From Cinnamomum chago (Eukaryota > Streptophyta > Magnoliopsida > Laurales > Lauraceae), in contig CP142451.1 of the NCBI GenBank assembly GCA_038049695.1, positions 67,709,501-67,773,500 of the forward strand: DNA of 64,000 bases. Reading direction: 5' to 3'. Made by a program: the position numbers and the translations under genes. The notes beneath the pieces are model-generated. The model was not told where the DNA came from. It did not search any database and worked only from the letters and a program-made list of their open reading frames with translations. Positions 45,501 to 50,711 of the stretch are shown piece by piece. Numbering within the stretch: position 1 is the first letter of the stretch; each line of letters begins with the position of its first letter.

Positions 45501-46560
45501 CCTCTGAAGACTAGAGCTATGGCTCTCTGCTCCTGGTGATAGGCTCTGAGTTCGGGAGCTTCGTCTCTCAGCTCCTTGGAAGGATCAGCAAGCCCTCTCT
45601 TTCTTTCTGCCTGTTGATGCTCTTTTTGGGGATGGGTCTCCCTCTTAGTCCCGTCCTTTAAATATTTTTTTGTATTCATGTTTCTTCTTCCCTCTTCTTT
45701 TAATACAATTTACCCTTACAGCAAAAAAAAAAAAAAAACTTCGATCAATAGACTTAAAGAAAAATTAAACTAAAAAGTTCTGTCTACACAGATCCCAAAA
45801 CATCTGGAGACTACCAAGAGGGCATACCTCTCCATACCTGCTTCAGCTGAAATGACAGAATCTCTTTCAAAATGTCCCAATCATGCCTGAAGCATCAAAA
45901 AAAAAAAAAAAAAAAAAGACCATTGAGATTTTCTAACAATCAAAGATTGTCATAAGTTTATCATGATAGCATCCATCCTAGCTTTCTTTCCATCACGTAA
46001 AAATAGAATAAAATACAGTCAATAATCATAGGTCACCAAGAAAATATATAATATATGCATTGTCAAATTTCTTTTTCATTCACAACTCTAAGAACAATGA
46101 AATTCGAGGGTGACTACTCCTGTATCACTACAAAGAGAAAAACAAGGGAATTCATAATGCTAGCCCTTTACTTTCAGATGCCGTCTACGATAGAAAAGAG
46201 TAAACTAAGGGTACAGAAAACCGAAGAACCCAGTTGGTTTTCATGAAAGAGAAAAACCAAGATTCAAAAAATTTGAAGTTCATAACTATGTTTCTATCCT
46301 TTTTAGACATACAGGAAAGAGTCTCAAACAGGTCCATATCGTAGAAGCAAAAACCACATATGATAGCAAGTGACATTTAGGTATTGTATGGTACTCGGAA
46401 AAAAAATCTAATCATTCATCTGGCAAAAGTAAATTGGGTGACATCAAAGACAACAGGTTTTAAAATTTACATAAAAGATAAACATACCAAAACTTTCCGG
46501 TAGAAGCAATAACTTCCAGAATGTTTCTAACTTCTTCTTCAGTGAATTCATGCTTTGGCT
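11177..46560 (-). CDS. PP4R2L: protein phosphatase 4 regulatory subunit 2-like, exons 2-7
   Basis: Host gene on the minus strand: complement(join(11177..11512, 19464..19526, 33994..34046, 37759..37867, 45838..45886, 46488..46560)), with exon 1 not found. PP4R2 is the second regulatory subunit of the nuclear Ser/Thr phosphatase PP4 complex (with the catalytic and R3 subunits). I recognise the family core: EEEVRNILEVIASTGKFW, HDWD, LSFQLKQV, GETYQELVKRLDE, FIEGPPFTLQRICE, LSKLALALEK, NLLVTSTLTV. All introns are GT-AG and exon phases fit (the Trp codon is split TG/G between exons 2 and 3; an Ala codon is split between exons 4 and 5). Exons 2-7 give 226 residues with no internal stop. The acidic C-terminus is usual for the family. 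The introns contain two MULEs, an L1, a copia and probably a gypsy element, so transcription must cross more than 35 kb. Confidence 0.9.
11765..11773. repeat. MULE-A target-site duplication, left
   Basis: ctaaggcaa here is repeated exactly at 17453-17461. Nine bases is the hallmark length for Mutator-superfamily insertions. Confidence 0.95.
12065..12510 (+). other. first intron (5' UTR) of the MULE-A PMD gene
   Basis: A donor acag/gtgaga at 12064/12065 and an acceptor tttttaacag ending at 12510 fit an intron just upstream of the PMD start codon. The same layout is seen in MULE-B (27183-27692). The intron contains the hairpin array at 12241-12462. The donor is inferred. Confidence 0.65.
12241..12462. 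repeat. hairpin array, 7 units of 33 bp (MULE-A, PMD side)
   Basis: Seven 24-bp inverted repeats start at 12241, 12274, 12307, 12340, 12373, 12406 and 12439, an exact 33-bp period with 9-bp spacers. The consensus arms are TGCACGG and CCGTGCA around about 10 variable bases. Some units carry arm changes (TGCTCGG, TGTACGG, GGCACGG). Spacers are AT-rich and differ. This is not a CRISPR array: the spacers are too short and the genome is a plant. Confidence 0.93.
12521..14099 (+). pseudogene. plant mobile domain (PMD) gene of MULE-A, truncated
   Basis: Exons inferred at 12521-13054, 13158-13857 and 13935-14099, with GT-AG introns at the same places as in MULE-B. Exon 1 starts MPRRPARRIGG and encodes a low-complexity Ser/Glu-rich region with two SSSEDDSSEEEAQ repeats. 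Exon 2 carries the PMD core (EREALKCINHWRGLKDWYIP, TITLDDVGTLLGIPV, ending VRQIAGYLTLLT). Exon 3 holds the region around QWGYTACMPQASRW. A 1-nt insertion in a G run at about 13228 (exon 2 is 700 nt against 699 in MULE-B) breaks the frame, and exons 4-5 are deleted. PMD occurs in transposons and in host genes such as MAIN/MAIL1, where it is linked to silencing. The role inside a MULE is unknown. Confidence 0.82.
14149..16740 (-). pseudogene. MULE-A transposase-OTU fusion, exon 2, one nonsense codon
   Basis: With exon 1 (17035-17067) this gives an 875-codon frame followed by TAA (14146-14148), broken once by TAG at 15715-15717 where MULE-B has a Glu codon. Order: FAR1/WRKY-GCM1-like zinc-binding N-terminus (CSCPFALKG, VHNHP); MULE DDE core (LIMDSTYK, VTDKELAL, LCRWHISR; probable Glu in TTNRAESAH); SWIM finger (CGC...LPCAHE); basic linker (SSSKRKK); OTU-type domain (DGNCGFRA with the likely nucleophile Cys, His in GNHFVQVFM). 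OTU domains are cysteine proteases, mostly deubiquitinases. Its 3' end faces the PMD gene. Apart from the nonsense codon the frame is intact. Confidence 0.93.
16741..17034 (-). other. transposase intron 1 of MULE-A
   Basis: The donor gag/gtatat and acceptor gatttgcag/gag (minus strand) bracket the hairpin array at 16791-16980. The same intron is present in MULE-B. Confidence 0.8.
16791..16980. repeat. hairpin array, 6 units of 33 bp (MULE-A, transposase side)
   Basis: Units start at 16791, 16824, 16857, 16890, 16923 and 16956, period 33 bp. The loops are mostly tatata-rich and the spacers are variants of gaataattt / aaattatat. The last unit is 25 bp. The matching MULE-B array has five units. 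Confidence 0.93.
17035..17067 (-). CDS. MULE-A transposase exon 1 (11 codons)
   Basis: The start codon at 17065-17067 opens MDKQLTIYENE and runs into donor gtatat. The same 33-nt exon occurs in MULE-B at 21388-21420. Joining to exon 2 keeps the frame, which supports this start. Confidence 0.75.
17453..17461. repeat. MULE-A target-site duplication, right
   Basis: ctaaggcaa, identical to 11765-11773. Confidence 0.95.
19464..19526 (-). CDS. PP4R2L: PP4R2 exon 6
   Basis: A 63-nt, phase-0 exon encoding ILLTPHSIYSTLSKLALALEK-type sequence (21 codons), between acceptor tttgaacag and donor gtatgt. It sits between MULE-A and MULE-B, which are inverted to each other. Because its length is a multiple of three, skipping it would keep the frame. 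Confidence 0.88.
19985..20145 (+). repeat. dispersed repeat with gatgcacggat motif
   Basis: After a T run, this stretch reads tgatgcacggat, then gggtaacgtattg, then tgtaaaatcc and repeats of ccgtgcc/gtgtcc. A clearly related copy lies in inverted orientation at 36430-36551. The family looks like a short interspersed plant repeat; ends are not defined. Confidence 0.5.
20797..20995. mobile_element. left part of a candidate small TIR element split by MULE-B
   Basis: It starts gggcatgttcgg and contains accacatcagcaaat. The inverted counterpart (gctgatgtggcaaat ... aacgtgccc) lies at about 33035-33087, just beyond MULE-B. Together the two parts would make an element of roughly 1 kb into which MULE-B inserted. 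Ends are imperfect and no clear target duplication was seen. Confidence 0.35.
20996..21004. repeat. MULE-B target-site duplication, left
   Basis: aaacccctt, repeated exactly at 32314-32322. Confidence 0.95.
21163..21200 (+). repeat. (CTT)n(CTC)n microsatellite in the MULE-B subterminal region
   Basis: A cttcttcttc run passes into ctcctcctcc. The matching place in MULE-A (17259-17300, minus sense) is a pure (GAA)-type run, so this tract is fast-changing. Confidence 0.9.
21388..21420 (+). CDS. MULE-B transposase exon 1 (11 codons)
   Basis: ATG at 21388 opens the same short exon as in MULE-A (MDKQLTIYENE), followed by donor gtatat. Confidence 0.75.
21473..21629. repeat. hairpin array, 5 units of 33 bp (MULE-B, transposase side)
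   Basis: Units start at 21473 (25 bp), 21507, 21540, 21573 and 21606. The array lies inside transposase intron 1 (21421-21683, acceptor atatttacag). MULE-A has six units here. Confidence 0.93.
21684..24273 (+). pseudogene. MULE-B transposase-OTU fusion, exon 2, several breaks
   Basis: Same protein as in MULE-A. Catalytic candidates in one frame: Asp codons at 22399 and 22588, Glu at 22933, SWIM finger about 23190-23240, OTU Asp/Cys at 23728 and 23737, His at 24088. Breaks are a 5-nt deletion near 21737 relative to MULE-A, nonsense TGA at 22718-22720 (a Trp codon in MULE-A), TAG at 23401-23403 (Gln codon in MULE-A) and TGA at 24175-24177 (Trp codon). MULE-A's single nonsense site is intact here, so the copies died independently. 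The frame ends in TGA at 24271-24273. Confidence 0.92.
24419..24574. repeat. hairpin array, 5 units of 33 bp (MULE-B, between gene 3' ends)
   Basis: Units start at 24419, 24452, 24485, 24518 and 24551 at an exact 33-bp period. The array lies between the 3' ends of the transposase (24273) and PMD (24912) genes. It is missing from MULE-A, where the region is deleted. Confidence 0.92.
24912..27172 (-). pseudogene. plant mobile domain (PMD) gene of MULE-B, five exons
   Basis: Exons inferred on the minus strand: 26639-27172, 25836-26534, 25594-25758, 25078-25491 and 24912-24992, all with GT-AG borders and consistent phase. Exon 2 holds the PMD core (TITLDDVGTLIGIPVTG), exon 3 the QWGYTASMPQASRW block, exon 4 WDPYTGVRAHHP to CECSPDYLEWF (the distal part of PMD proteins), and exon 5 a 26-residue tail ending in TAA. 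Exons 2-5 are open. Exon 1 has two nonsense codons relative to MULE-A (CGA to TGA near 26995, CAG to TAG near 26958). It converges on the transposase gene. A role in silencing control is only a guess from host PMD proteins. Confidence 0.85.
27229..27483. repeat. hairpin array, 8 units of 33 bp (MULE-B, PMD side)
   Basis: Units start at 27229, 27262, 27295, 27328, 27361, 27394, 27427 and 27460, an exact 33-bp period. MULE-A has seven. Several units have changed arms (TGCATGG, TGGTCTG, CCGTACA), but the spacing never changes. Confidence 0.93.
27647..27683 (+). repeat. (GAA)n microsatellite
   Basis: About a dozen gaa/aag triplets. The equivalent position in MULE-A has only about four, so it expanded in this copy. 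Confidence 0.9.
28330..28990. repeat. degenerate tandem repeats inside solo LTR 1
   Basis: Repeating blocks of the type gatatttgacaa, cgggtattcatttaaaaca, gtataaacata recur about every 60-65 bp with many differences. The sister LTR has the same zone at about 52695-53460. Confidence 0.75.
29465..29724. repeat. 129-bp tandem duplication inside solo LTR 1
   Basis: Copies start at 29465 and 29594 (caagtaaatcaagtaca) and include aaacgggggtgctcaa. The sister LTR has a single copy, starting near 53918. Confidence 0.85.
30255..30500. repeat. palindrome cassette in solo LTR 1 (TTCGCTCGAGCGAA type)
   Basis: Several copies of palindromes built on cgctcgagcg, such as gttcgctcgagcgaac near 30364 and tcgctcgagcgaac near 30453 and 30476, plus cgatcggtcgg forms near 30259. 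In the sister LTR the same place holds ccgatcgatcgg palindromes instead. Confidence 0.85.
32314..32322. repeat. MULE-B target-site duplication, right
   Basis: aaacccctt, identical to 20996-21004. Confidence 0.95.
32323..33087. mobile_element. right part of a candidate small TIR element split by MULE-B
   Basis: Contains gctgatgtggcaaat near 33035 and ends cacaaacgtgccc near 33087, an inverted match to the left part at 20797. It is non-coding, and assignment is tentative. Confidence 0.33.
33994..34046 (-). CDS. PP4R2L: PP4R2 exon 5
   Basis: A 53-nt exon encoding LLSFIEGPPFTLQRICE, the most diagnostic PP4R2 motif, between acceptor ggatgtgcag and donor gtgatt. The first Ala codon is completed from exon 4. 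Confidence 0.92.
34066..34442 (-). pseudogene. unidentified coding-like fragments
   Basis: Two minus-strand stretches look like real protein: 34442 downward (SVQETVLLFHALVAYFVDDE, then KKFDLTFSMLSHLPG) and 34200 downward (MIKELLFKIASNIRADDVFT, then HNEFSEWGSVKWNVKAH and a stop at 34066). They are separated by a short stretch with a stop, as in a decayed intron or an indel. I do not recognise the family. This could be a captured gene fragment in the intron, or chance. Confidence 0.3.
35320..35341 (+). repeat. (CCCT)n microsatellite
   Basis: Four to five ctcc units in a row, followed by ctcgctcacacac. Confidence 0.9.
35761..36355 (-). pseudogene. unidentified coding-like fragments with splice-like borders
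   Basis: On the minus strand, an open stretch (MCMTTRATIVSLPYGRDKDC) runs into LVK/gtaagg near 36288. A second stretch downstream (GLDFVEDRFAIKVYCKGKPG, then TELRWTLMDMDFLLIAQ) runs into a gtgagg donor near 35840. They look like exons of a gene or pseudogene that I cannot name, and no complete gene model could be built. Confidence 0.28.
36430..36551 (-). repeat. dispersed repeat, inverted relative to 19985-20145
   Basis: Read on the minus strand it gives ctgatgcacggat, gggcaacgtattg, tgtaaaatccgtgtcc and ccgtgtccgtgcc in the same order as the copy in intron 5. Confidence 0.5.
36553..36585 (+). repeat. poly-G tract, 33 G
   Basis: Uninterrupted run of about 33 G followed by tgggt. Its length is likely unreliable in sequencing; the minus strand carries poly-C, so the PP4R2 transcript would carry a C run. 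Confidence 0.85.
37759..37867 (-). CDS. PP4R2L: PP4R2 exon 4
   Basis: A 109-nt exon encoding VLAQYPESQTASDV, then SLSGETYQELVKRLDE, between acceptor aaaatatgaag and donor gtaatt. The acceptor has a weak pyrimidine tract. The L1 element begins only 50 bp upstream of this exon in transcript sense. Confidence 0.9.
37908..37916. repeat. L1 target-site duplication, left
   Basis: acttcgatc, repeated at 45738-45746 directly after the poly-A tail. The first a may belong to the tail, so 8-9 bp is the supported length, short for an L1. Confidence 0.75.
37917..38412 (+). pseudogene. L1 reverse transcriptase, proximal part
   Basis: Reads SPSSLADFRPISLLN, HQAAFIKGRSI, LKLDISKAFDKLNW and GLRQGDPLSPYLFILA, the canonical first half of a plant L1 reverse transcriptase. 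It is cut at 38412 by the copia insertion; the other half resumes in frame at 43925. Confidence 0.92.
38413..38719 (-). repeat. 3' LTR of the young copia (minus-strand element)
   Basis: 307 bp, tgtcaaacc ... catttgaca on the plus strand. The ends are inverted TGTCAAA / TTTGACA. It differs from 43613-43919 at about two bases (near 38494 and 38634). Confidence 0.95.
38720..38730 (-). other. polypurine tract of the young copia
   Basis: On the minus strand ttgaggggggg lies directly before the 3' LTR and overlaps the stop region of the gag-pol frame. Confidence 0.9.
38727..42860 (-). CDS. copia gag-pol polyprotein, 1377 residues, intact
   Basis: ATG at 42858-42860, TGA at 38727-38729, no internal stop. 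Gag (UBN2-type) about residues 10-210; two CCHC knuckles about 249-280 (CFGCKSYGHYASQC and CNYCKSNGHVISDC); protease DSGAS at 356; GAG-pre-integrase HNRLGH near 486-491; integrase catalytic Asp550, Asp613, Glu649 (35 residues between the last two); reverse transcriptase with YVDD at 1060-1063; RNase H with SDSDWAG near 1223, STEAEYRA near 1263 and YADNTSA near 1299. All expected catalytic residues are present. Length is normal for a single-frame copia polyprotein. Gag and Pol are presumably separated by the element's protease. Confidence 0.97.
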   Translation of the reverse strand: MDKSEITLIKFNGKNYTSWSYQLQVYLEGKEMWGLVAGWDPRPKEDEKKILSWNTKDAKIKTWILGSVEPQYILNLKPYKTSKEMWEYLKQVYHQGNSAQQYQLELEIAQYSQGTSSIQDYYTGFLNLWAEYDEIKYLNVSKAALSEIQQLQATSHRDQFLMILRSEYEIIRSNLMSRVPSPSLNECLHELLREEQSQLTQHALKQQFSGTSSSVAYPAIASYNPGVSQGPASTAKGQTPARDLSKIQCFGCKSYGHYASQCKTKFCNYCKSNGHVISDCRRRPHNRTPRAYHVNAADATTSSDSPSTPVMPSPPTASNTAPQITPELIQQMIINAFSALGISGNHQSSSSIWFLDSGASNHMTSSPTHLTNLQPYNGNLQVHAADGQKLPITATGDIIHSLPLTNVFLSPHLTTNLLSVGQIVDDNCNVSFSRSGCVVQDPVSGTVIAKGPKCGRMFPLVMPFSQNKQISAFSCFSPQDIWRLCHNRLGHPHSKLLSLMLNTGSLNKNAISFSRISDECSVCKLGKSKVLPFPSNSTMASNCFDIIHSDVWGITPVISHTHFKYFVTFIDDHSRFTWVYFLHSKSEVFDAFQKFMAYVENQFSARIKILRSDSGGEYMSRQFQFFLQQHGILSQRSCPYTPQQNGVAERKNRHLLDTVRSLLLESSVPARFWPEALPTAVHLINRLPSSRLQNHAPYFRLFHKDPTYTHMRIFGCVCFVHLPPTERTKLTAQSAKCAFLGYASHQKGYICYDPVINRIRISRNATFFENQRFFSTHSSDLPSFSHLPAFSDSISSPLLIYERRRPRDVPQLPPPPDPSPAQDLAPGSSSDAASPPPLRRFTRVSKLPDKYGFTHTSLLATLSSISIPTSYLQAVKHDCWRKAMHEELDALQQNHTWDIVPCPSSARPIGCKWVFSVKLKADGSLDRYKARLVALGNRQEYGIDYEETFAPVAKMTTIRTVLAIAASHSWPLYQFDVKNAFLHGDLKEEVYMRLPQGVTGVSAGDCARLRRSLYGLKQAPRAWFEKFRDALIRLQFSQSASDPSMFLHRSSIGITVLLVYVDDIIISGTDSGMITHLQASLYESFHMKDLGPLTYFLGLEVHQSAKGLILDQHKYAMDLIETAGLQNSTPVDTPVEANLQLAHDTGDLLPDATMYRRLVGSLIYLTITRPDISYAVNLFSQFMTQPRHLHLVAVRRILRYVLHTPSRGLFFPVGNSTSLIAYSDSDWAGCPDSRRSTTGWCMFLGDSLISWKCKKQDKVSKSSTEAEYRAMSAATSEIVWLQGLLSELGLPQPGPTPLYADNTSAIRITENPVFHERTKHIEVTCHYIRDAFVREAITLPHVPTSLQIADIFTKGLPRPRHQFSVGKLMLVDSPASI
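43600..43612 (-). other. primer binding site of the young copia
   Basis: Minus strand tggtatcagagcc, directly after the 5' LTR; initiator tRNA-Met type. Confidence 0.93.
43613..43919 (-). repeat. 5' LTR of the young copia (minus-strand element)
   Basis: 307 bp, nearly identical to 38413-38719. As this LTR faces the same way as PP4R2, its promoter could in principle start transcription toward exon 4. Confidence 0.95.
43925..45514 (+). pseudogene. L1 reverse transcriptase distal part and C-terminal domain
   Basis: Resumes with LLYADDILIF (polymerase box YADD at about 43968), then the thumb region (LKYLGTPI, SFAGRLTLIKHVLSSLP) and the plant L1 C-terminal zinc-binding region (zf-RVT type: CFGWRL, CSLCQEAEDSAGHLLFSC) to a stop after RIASED at 45514. 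It is open throughout and in frame with the proximal half. Confidence 0.93.
45515..45737 (+). other. L1 3' UTR and poly-A tail
   Basis: Non-coding tail of about 207 bp ending in tttacccttacagc, followed by 15 A (45723-45737), then the target duplication. Confidence 0.85.
45838..45886 (-). CDS. PP4R2L: PP4R2 exon 3
   Basis: A 49-nt exon encoding HDWDILKEILSFQLKQ; the split Trp codon is completed from exon 2. Acceptor gatgcttcag, donor gtatgg. An A/T run of about 18 at 45899-45917 supplies the pyrimidine tract on the minus strand. Confidence 0.9.
45887..46487 (-). other. PP4R2 intron 2
   Basis: 601 bp, AT-rich, no transposon recognised; the only intron of this gene that seems free of a large insertion. 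Confidence 0.75.
46488..46560 (-). CDS. PP4R2L: PP4R2 exon 2
   Basis: A 73-nt exon encoding PKHEFTEEEVRNIL, then EVIASTGKF and two bases of a Trp codon. Acceptor gacacag, donor gtatgt. It needs one base from exon 1 to complete the first codon, so exon 1 must end in phase 1. Confidence 0.9.
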
Positions 46561-47411
46561 CTGTGTCTTTAGAATTCCAAAACAAAATCGATTATTAGAT
46601 CATTCATCATATTTAACATAACAAAATATCTTCACAATAAAACCCTTTTTGTTTCATGCAAAATCAAAGACAAATAACTAATGCCAACTCAAAAATAGTT
46701 AACCAAAGTAGAAGATGTCTAAATGACATCTACTGATCGCCAAGAATTACAAATATAAGAATATCTTAAAGGATTGGAGTATTGACCCTTAACCTGAGGT
46801 TTTCAAGTTTCAACAGTACCTTCAAGCTTTCAAATTTGAACATGTTGGCTCATGATAAGGTGACCCAAACCATTAAAGATCATGGATCTGGTGAGGCACA
46901 ATGGATGAGCCATACCAGCAATATTAATCCAGATGCTGATAAAATTAATTGACTAAGAGCCTTGGATCTCAATATCCAGAAGTGAACAAGGTGGTCACGG
47001 AGTGGAACTTTTTTGGGTTTTTTTTATTCAGTAGTACAAAATGGAACTTATTCTCCTCCTGAGGTACCCATTAAGACAATGTAAGTCCTAGGTAGAAGCA
47101 ATAAAATGAAAATGAAAGGTCATTCATGATGTCAAAAGATCTAGCTTTAAAAAATAAAACATGCATGACTTTTATAGAGGCTAAGATGAACAAAGAGGCA
47201 TCATTCGATTTTAAATAAATAAATAATAAAAATAAAAGGAACAAACAAATAAAAATAAAACATTAGATCTTTAATGAAAACTTTCCACATCTGTCATGAT
47301 AAAAAAGACAACGCCCAGTTACTAATAACTTCTCAAATATTCTTTTGATGGAGGATATCTACTTTTTTTTTTTTTTGTTCTTTTCCTGCTTTTTTTTTTC
47401 TTGTTTGAATG
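46561..47411 (-). other. PP4R2 intron 1, proximal part
   Basis: AT-rich, no coding sequence recognised. Homopolymer T runs lie near 47364-47400 just before the gypsy insertion. I looked for exon 1 here and did not find it. Confidence 0.55.
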
Positions 47412-47416
47412 GTAAC
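47412..47416. repeat. gypsy target-site duplication, left
   Basis: gtaac, repeated at 62534-62538. Confidence 0.93.
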
Positions 47417-48091
47417 TGTGTGGGGACCATCCCGGGAACCAAATCCCATTTTGACTTCAGCAAAGCGCGTCGCCCTTGGTCTCGGTCTCGGACGCAGACT
47501 CCGCACCGCCTCGGCTTTGGCACATCCCGCTGATGTCGGAAAGGGATAACCAGTTCGGCCGCGCCACCTCATTCAGTCTCGGCTATACAGAAGTTATACA
47601 ACTGCATCCCTTGGCCACGACCCCATCAGGACAGGGCCCAAGAAAGGGATTTGATGGGACCTCAGCCGCCAACAGATCAGGGCAAGATCAGGCCCAATGT
47701 GACTGGCATTAAATGCAGTATGGGTTGATCGGACCCTCATTAAATGCAATGAGGGCTGTGATGGACCTTCATTAATGACTCTATGGGCTGATGAGACCCC
47801 TGTCACATCATTAGGCCCACGGGCACAGGCACCAAAAGAATTTCTCATATAAGGCATGGGACAACCCAAAGAGAAGGTATGCATTCCTAATACATGCAAC
47901 CATACACCTCCTTTTCTTCTCCGATCAACTACTAATTTAAGCATCGGAGAGCCCTGTGCTGCCCACAGCCAGGGTCTTCTGACCGCTCTCTTCTCCCCTT
48001 TCAGGTTCACTAGATCGCAACTACATCTCCGGTACTTTGAGTAAGTCCTTGAAGGCATCCTAATCTTGTGAGTATATTTTTTGCACTTATA
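47417..48091 (+). repeat. 5' LTR of the gypsy element
   Basis: Starts tgtgtggggaccatcc and ends gcacttata (3' copy gcacttaca, so the last dinucleotide has mutated). Open frames inside it are shadows. Confidence 0.95.
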
Positions 48092-48110
48092 ATTGGCGCC
48101 GTCTGTGGGA
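48092..48110 (+). other. gypsy primer binding site
   Basis: attggcgccgtctgtggga immediately after the LTR; the usual site in many plant Tat-type elements. Confidence 0.85.
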
Positions 48111-48137
48111 ACGATTTGCATAATCTTCCCTATCACC

Positions 48138-50708
48138 ATGACGAGGAGAGCTGCGAAAGGCGGAGAAACATCCAAGACAAAGCGTGCAGGACCGTCCTCT
48201 GACCTCCTCCCTGCCAAGAAGAGGTCTGGGAAGCAACCAGTTGAAGAGGATGACATCGAGCGTAACCTCGTCCGGATCAACGTTCAGGAGCGTGACCTTC
48301 GCTCGGAGTCTGCTCCCCGGAGGGGAGATACTTAGCAGCAGCCTGCAGGAGGTCTCCTGATGGGTCGAGACCAGCGGAGAAAGTCTCCAGTGGTCGATGG
48401 ACCACGTCCCTCTGATCAGGTGGAGGATGTTGAGGACGCTGAGGATGAAGAATACAATCCTGATGATGACTTTGACTCCACCATCGAAGAGATGAGAGCG
48501 CAGAATGAGGCCATCAAAGAAAGGGACACTCTGATCCGCCAGCTCCAGTAGCAGCTGGAAAGAGCTACTAGTTCAGCAAGACATCAGCAGCAGTCGCGTC
48601 AGCAGCAGCACTCGCAGCGGCAGCGCAAGAGGAGGGTGTCTCGTGGCAGGCGCCCTGACTCCCTCGAGAAAGACTTGAGGGATCACCTGAATACGAAGAT
48701 GCGCGACCGAACTCGAGATGAAGGCTCGAACGCCAGCCATAGCTACTCGAGGAAGGCGTCAGAAACTATCTCGGAGAGCAGGTATCACGACCAGGAGTGG
48801 TTGGACGAGCGCATAAGGGAAACGGTCCAGCGCAATTTGGAGGTGGCTGGTCTCGGCCGAGACCAACGGGATGTTTGCTGCGACTCCATTGATCTCGGCG
48901 CGTCTCCCTTCTCTTGCGATATCAGGAAGTATCCCCTGCCAAAGAAGTTCACCGTCCCGAGGTTCGTCACTTACGACGGGACCTCGGACCCAGCTACTCA
49001 CCTCAGGCACTTCTCTCAGAGGATGTCTGTTTGGGGGGATGAGGGCCATCTGAACTGTCGAGTCTTTTCCTCCAGTTTAGGTGACCTCCCCTTAAAGTGG
49101 TTCTGTGCGCTCCCGGAGGGGTCCATCTCAAGTTGGCAGCAACTCCAGCAATCCTTCATGAAGAAGTTCCAGGCCTACAGAATCCTGCCGAAAACGGATG
49201 CGGATATCATGGCCCTGAAGATGAAGCAGGGAGAGAACGTCACTCAGTTCGCAAAGCGGTTCTGGACGGTCTACAGCCAGATCGAGAACTCCAAGGACGA
49301 GGTGGCCATCTTCGCATTTCAGAATGCCTTGCTGCAGGACAGTGATATTCGCAAAGATCTGGCCAGGAACCCAGTGTCTTCCATAGCGGCGCTCATGTCC
49401 ATAGTCAATTGCTACATCGCTCAAGAGGACGACCAGGTCCGGGCTCGAGAAAACCATGGGGCTGCGCAGAAGGACCGAGGTGAGAGGCCCTTCAAGAGGG
49501 ATAGGGGACCGCCCCGAAGAGATGAATCCCGCAGAGATGAGTCCCGAAGAGATGAGCCAGACAGACGCTGGGCGCCAGCCAGCTCGGCGAAGGCTCAGGC
49601 CTTCGCCTCGGCAAGAAGCAAAAAGCCCAGGCTATCCGAGGATGCATACCGGGCAGTTAACACGATCTTTAAGGAGCCCATCCACAGGATCATGTACAAG
49701 ATCAAATCAAGGCCGTACTTGAGCTGGCTGGAGCCCATGAGAACCGACCCTTCTTTCCGGGATCAGACCAGGTTCTGTGCTTACCACAAGGAGAGCGGCC
49801 ACAAAACTGAGGAGTGCAGGACACTGCGGTCGCATTTGGAAAAGCTTGTCCAAGATGGACACCTGCAGGAGTTCATCAAGGTAGACACCGGAGCCGACAC
49901 CCGAGCTCCGCGCCGAGACGAGAGGGGCCATGACAGCGACGGGTCGGAGAAGATCATTAATGTCATACATTTAGCTCCGCCGCCCAAGGGGAGTAACCGA
50001 GCCCGTGCTGAGGCCAGGCATGCATCTCACACTGAGCGAGTCATGGCAGCCAAGCTCGGCTCAGCTCCGAAGAGGGCCCAAAGGGAGAGGCCCGAAGTCA
50101 GGTTCTCAGATGCAGACTTGGAAGGGGTACAGCTTCCCCACAACGACCCGCTGATCGTCACCCTGAAGTTTGATTGCTCTAAGCAAGGAGTGAAGGATTG
50201 CACCGTGAAGAAGGTCCTCGTCGACCCCGGCAGTTCATCCGAGATCCTCTATTTCGATAGTTTCCGAAGGATGGGACTGACGGAGAGGGATCTGCAAGAG
50301 GCCCGAATTCCCCTCATCGGCTTCAGGGCCAAGCTAGTATACCCCAAGGGAAAGGTGACGTTCAAGGTCGAGGTCGGTGGCGCGTCTGTTGTGACAACCT
50401 TCATGGTGGTTGACGCACCCTCGCCTTACAATGCTATAATGGGCAGGTCTTGGCTCCATAGTCTGGAGGCAGTCCTCTCCACTCTCCACCAGAAGCTGAA
50501 ATTTCCGTGGGGAGGGAAGAATGGCCGAGTTGAAATCGTTACAGTCAGAGGAGATCAGCAGGCAGCCAAGCAATGTCTGACAACTGTGGTATCCGGAGAG
50601 CGAGAGCCCAAGGAGGTTAACATGGCCGAGATGGAGAAGAGGCTGGAGAAGAAGCTAGATGAGGTCGGCCAGGACCCGAAGAGCAAGAGCGTGGAGGACC
50701 TGACCTAA
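48138..50708 (+). pseudogene. gypsy gag and protease, with nonsense codons
   Basis: ATG at 48138 opens a single frame broken by TAG at 48333-48335, TAG at 48549-48551 and TAA at 50706-50708. The N-terminus is basic and glutamine-rich. The retrotransposon gag domain lies about 48950-49430 (PRFVTYDGTSDPATHLRHF, LPLKWFCALPEGSI, FMKKFQ). A CCHC-like knuckle (CAYHKESGHKTEEC) lies near 49778-49820. The aspartic protease reads VLVDPGSSSEILY near 50215-50253, with Pro in place of the Thr or Asn more usual after the catalytic Asp, and GRSWLH near 50440. The same frame continues into reverse transcriptase. Confidence 0.9.
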
Positions 50709-50711
50709 ATC

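Larger units (their letters stand above)
37917..45737 (+). mobile_element. L1-type LINE, 5'-truncated, carrying a nested copia
   Basis: The element starts inside the reverse transcriptase domain and ends in a poly-A tail (45723-45737), flanked by the acttcgatc duplication. Subtracting the copia insertion (38413-43919 plus the 5-bp duplication), about 2.3 kb of L1 remains. It is antisense to PP4R2. The 5' truncation is the normal outcome of incomplete target-primed reverse transcription. Confidence 0.9.
37868..45837 (-). other. PP4R2 intron 3, filled by L1 and nested copia
   Basis: 7970 bp. Removing the L1 (37917-45737) and one 9-bp duplication copy leaves about 140 bp, so the ancestral intron was very short. 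Confidence 0.8.

Noticed and set aside
46185..46376. Small minus-strand ORF in intron 2
   Set aside because: Chance open frame in AT-rich intron; exons 2 and 3 join in phase without it.
47594..48280. 228-codon minus-strand ORF over the gypsy 5' LTR
   Set aside because: It lies almost wholly within the LTR, recurs in the 3' LTR (62036-62590) and has no recognisable domain. Treated as a shadow ORF.
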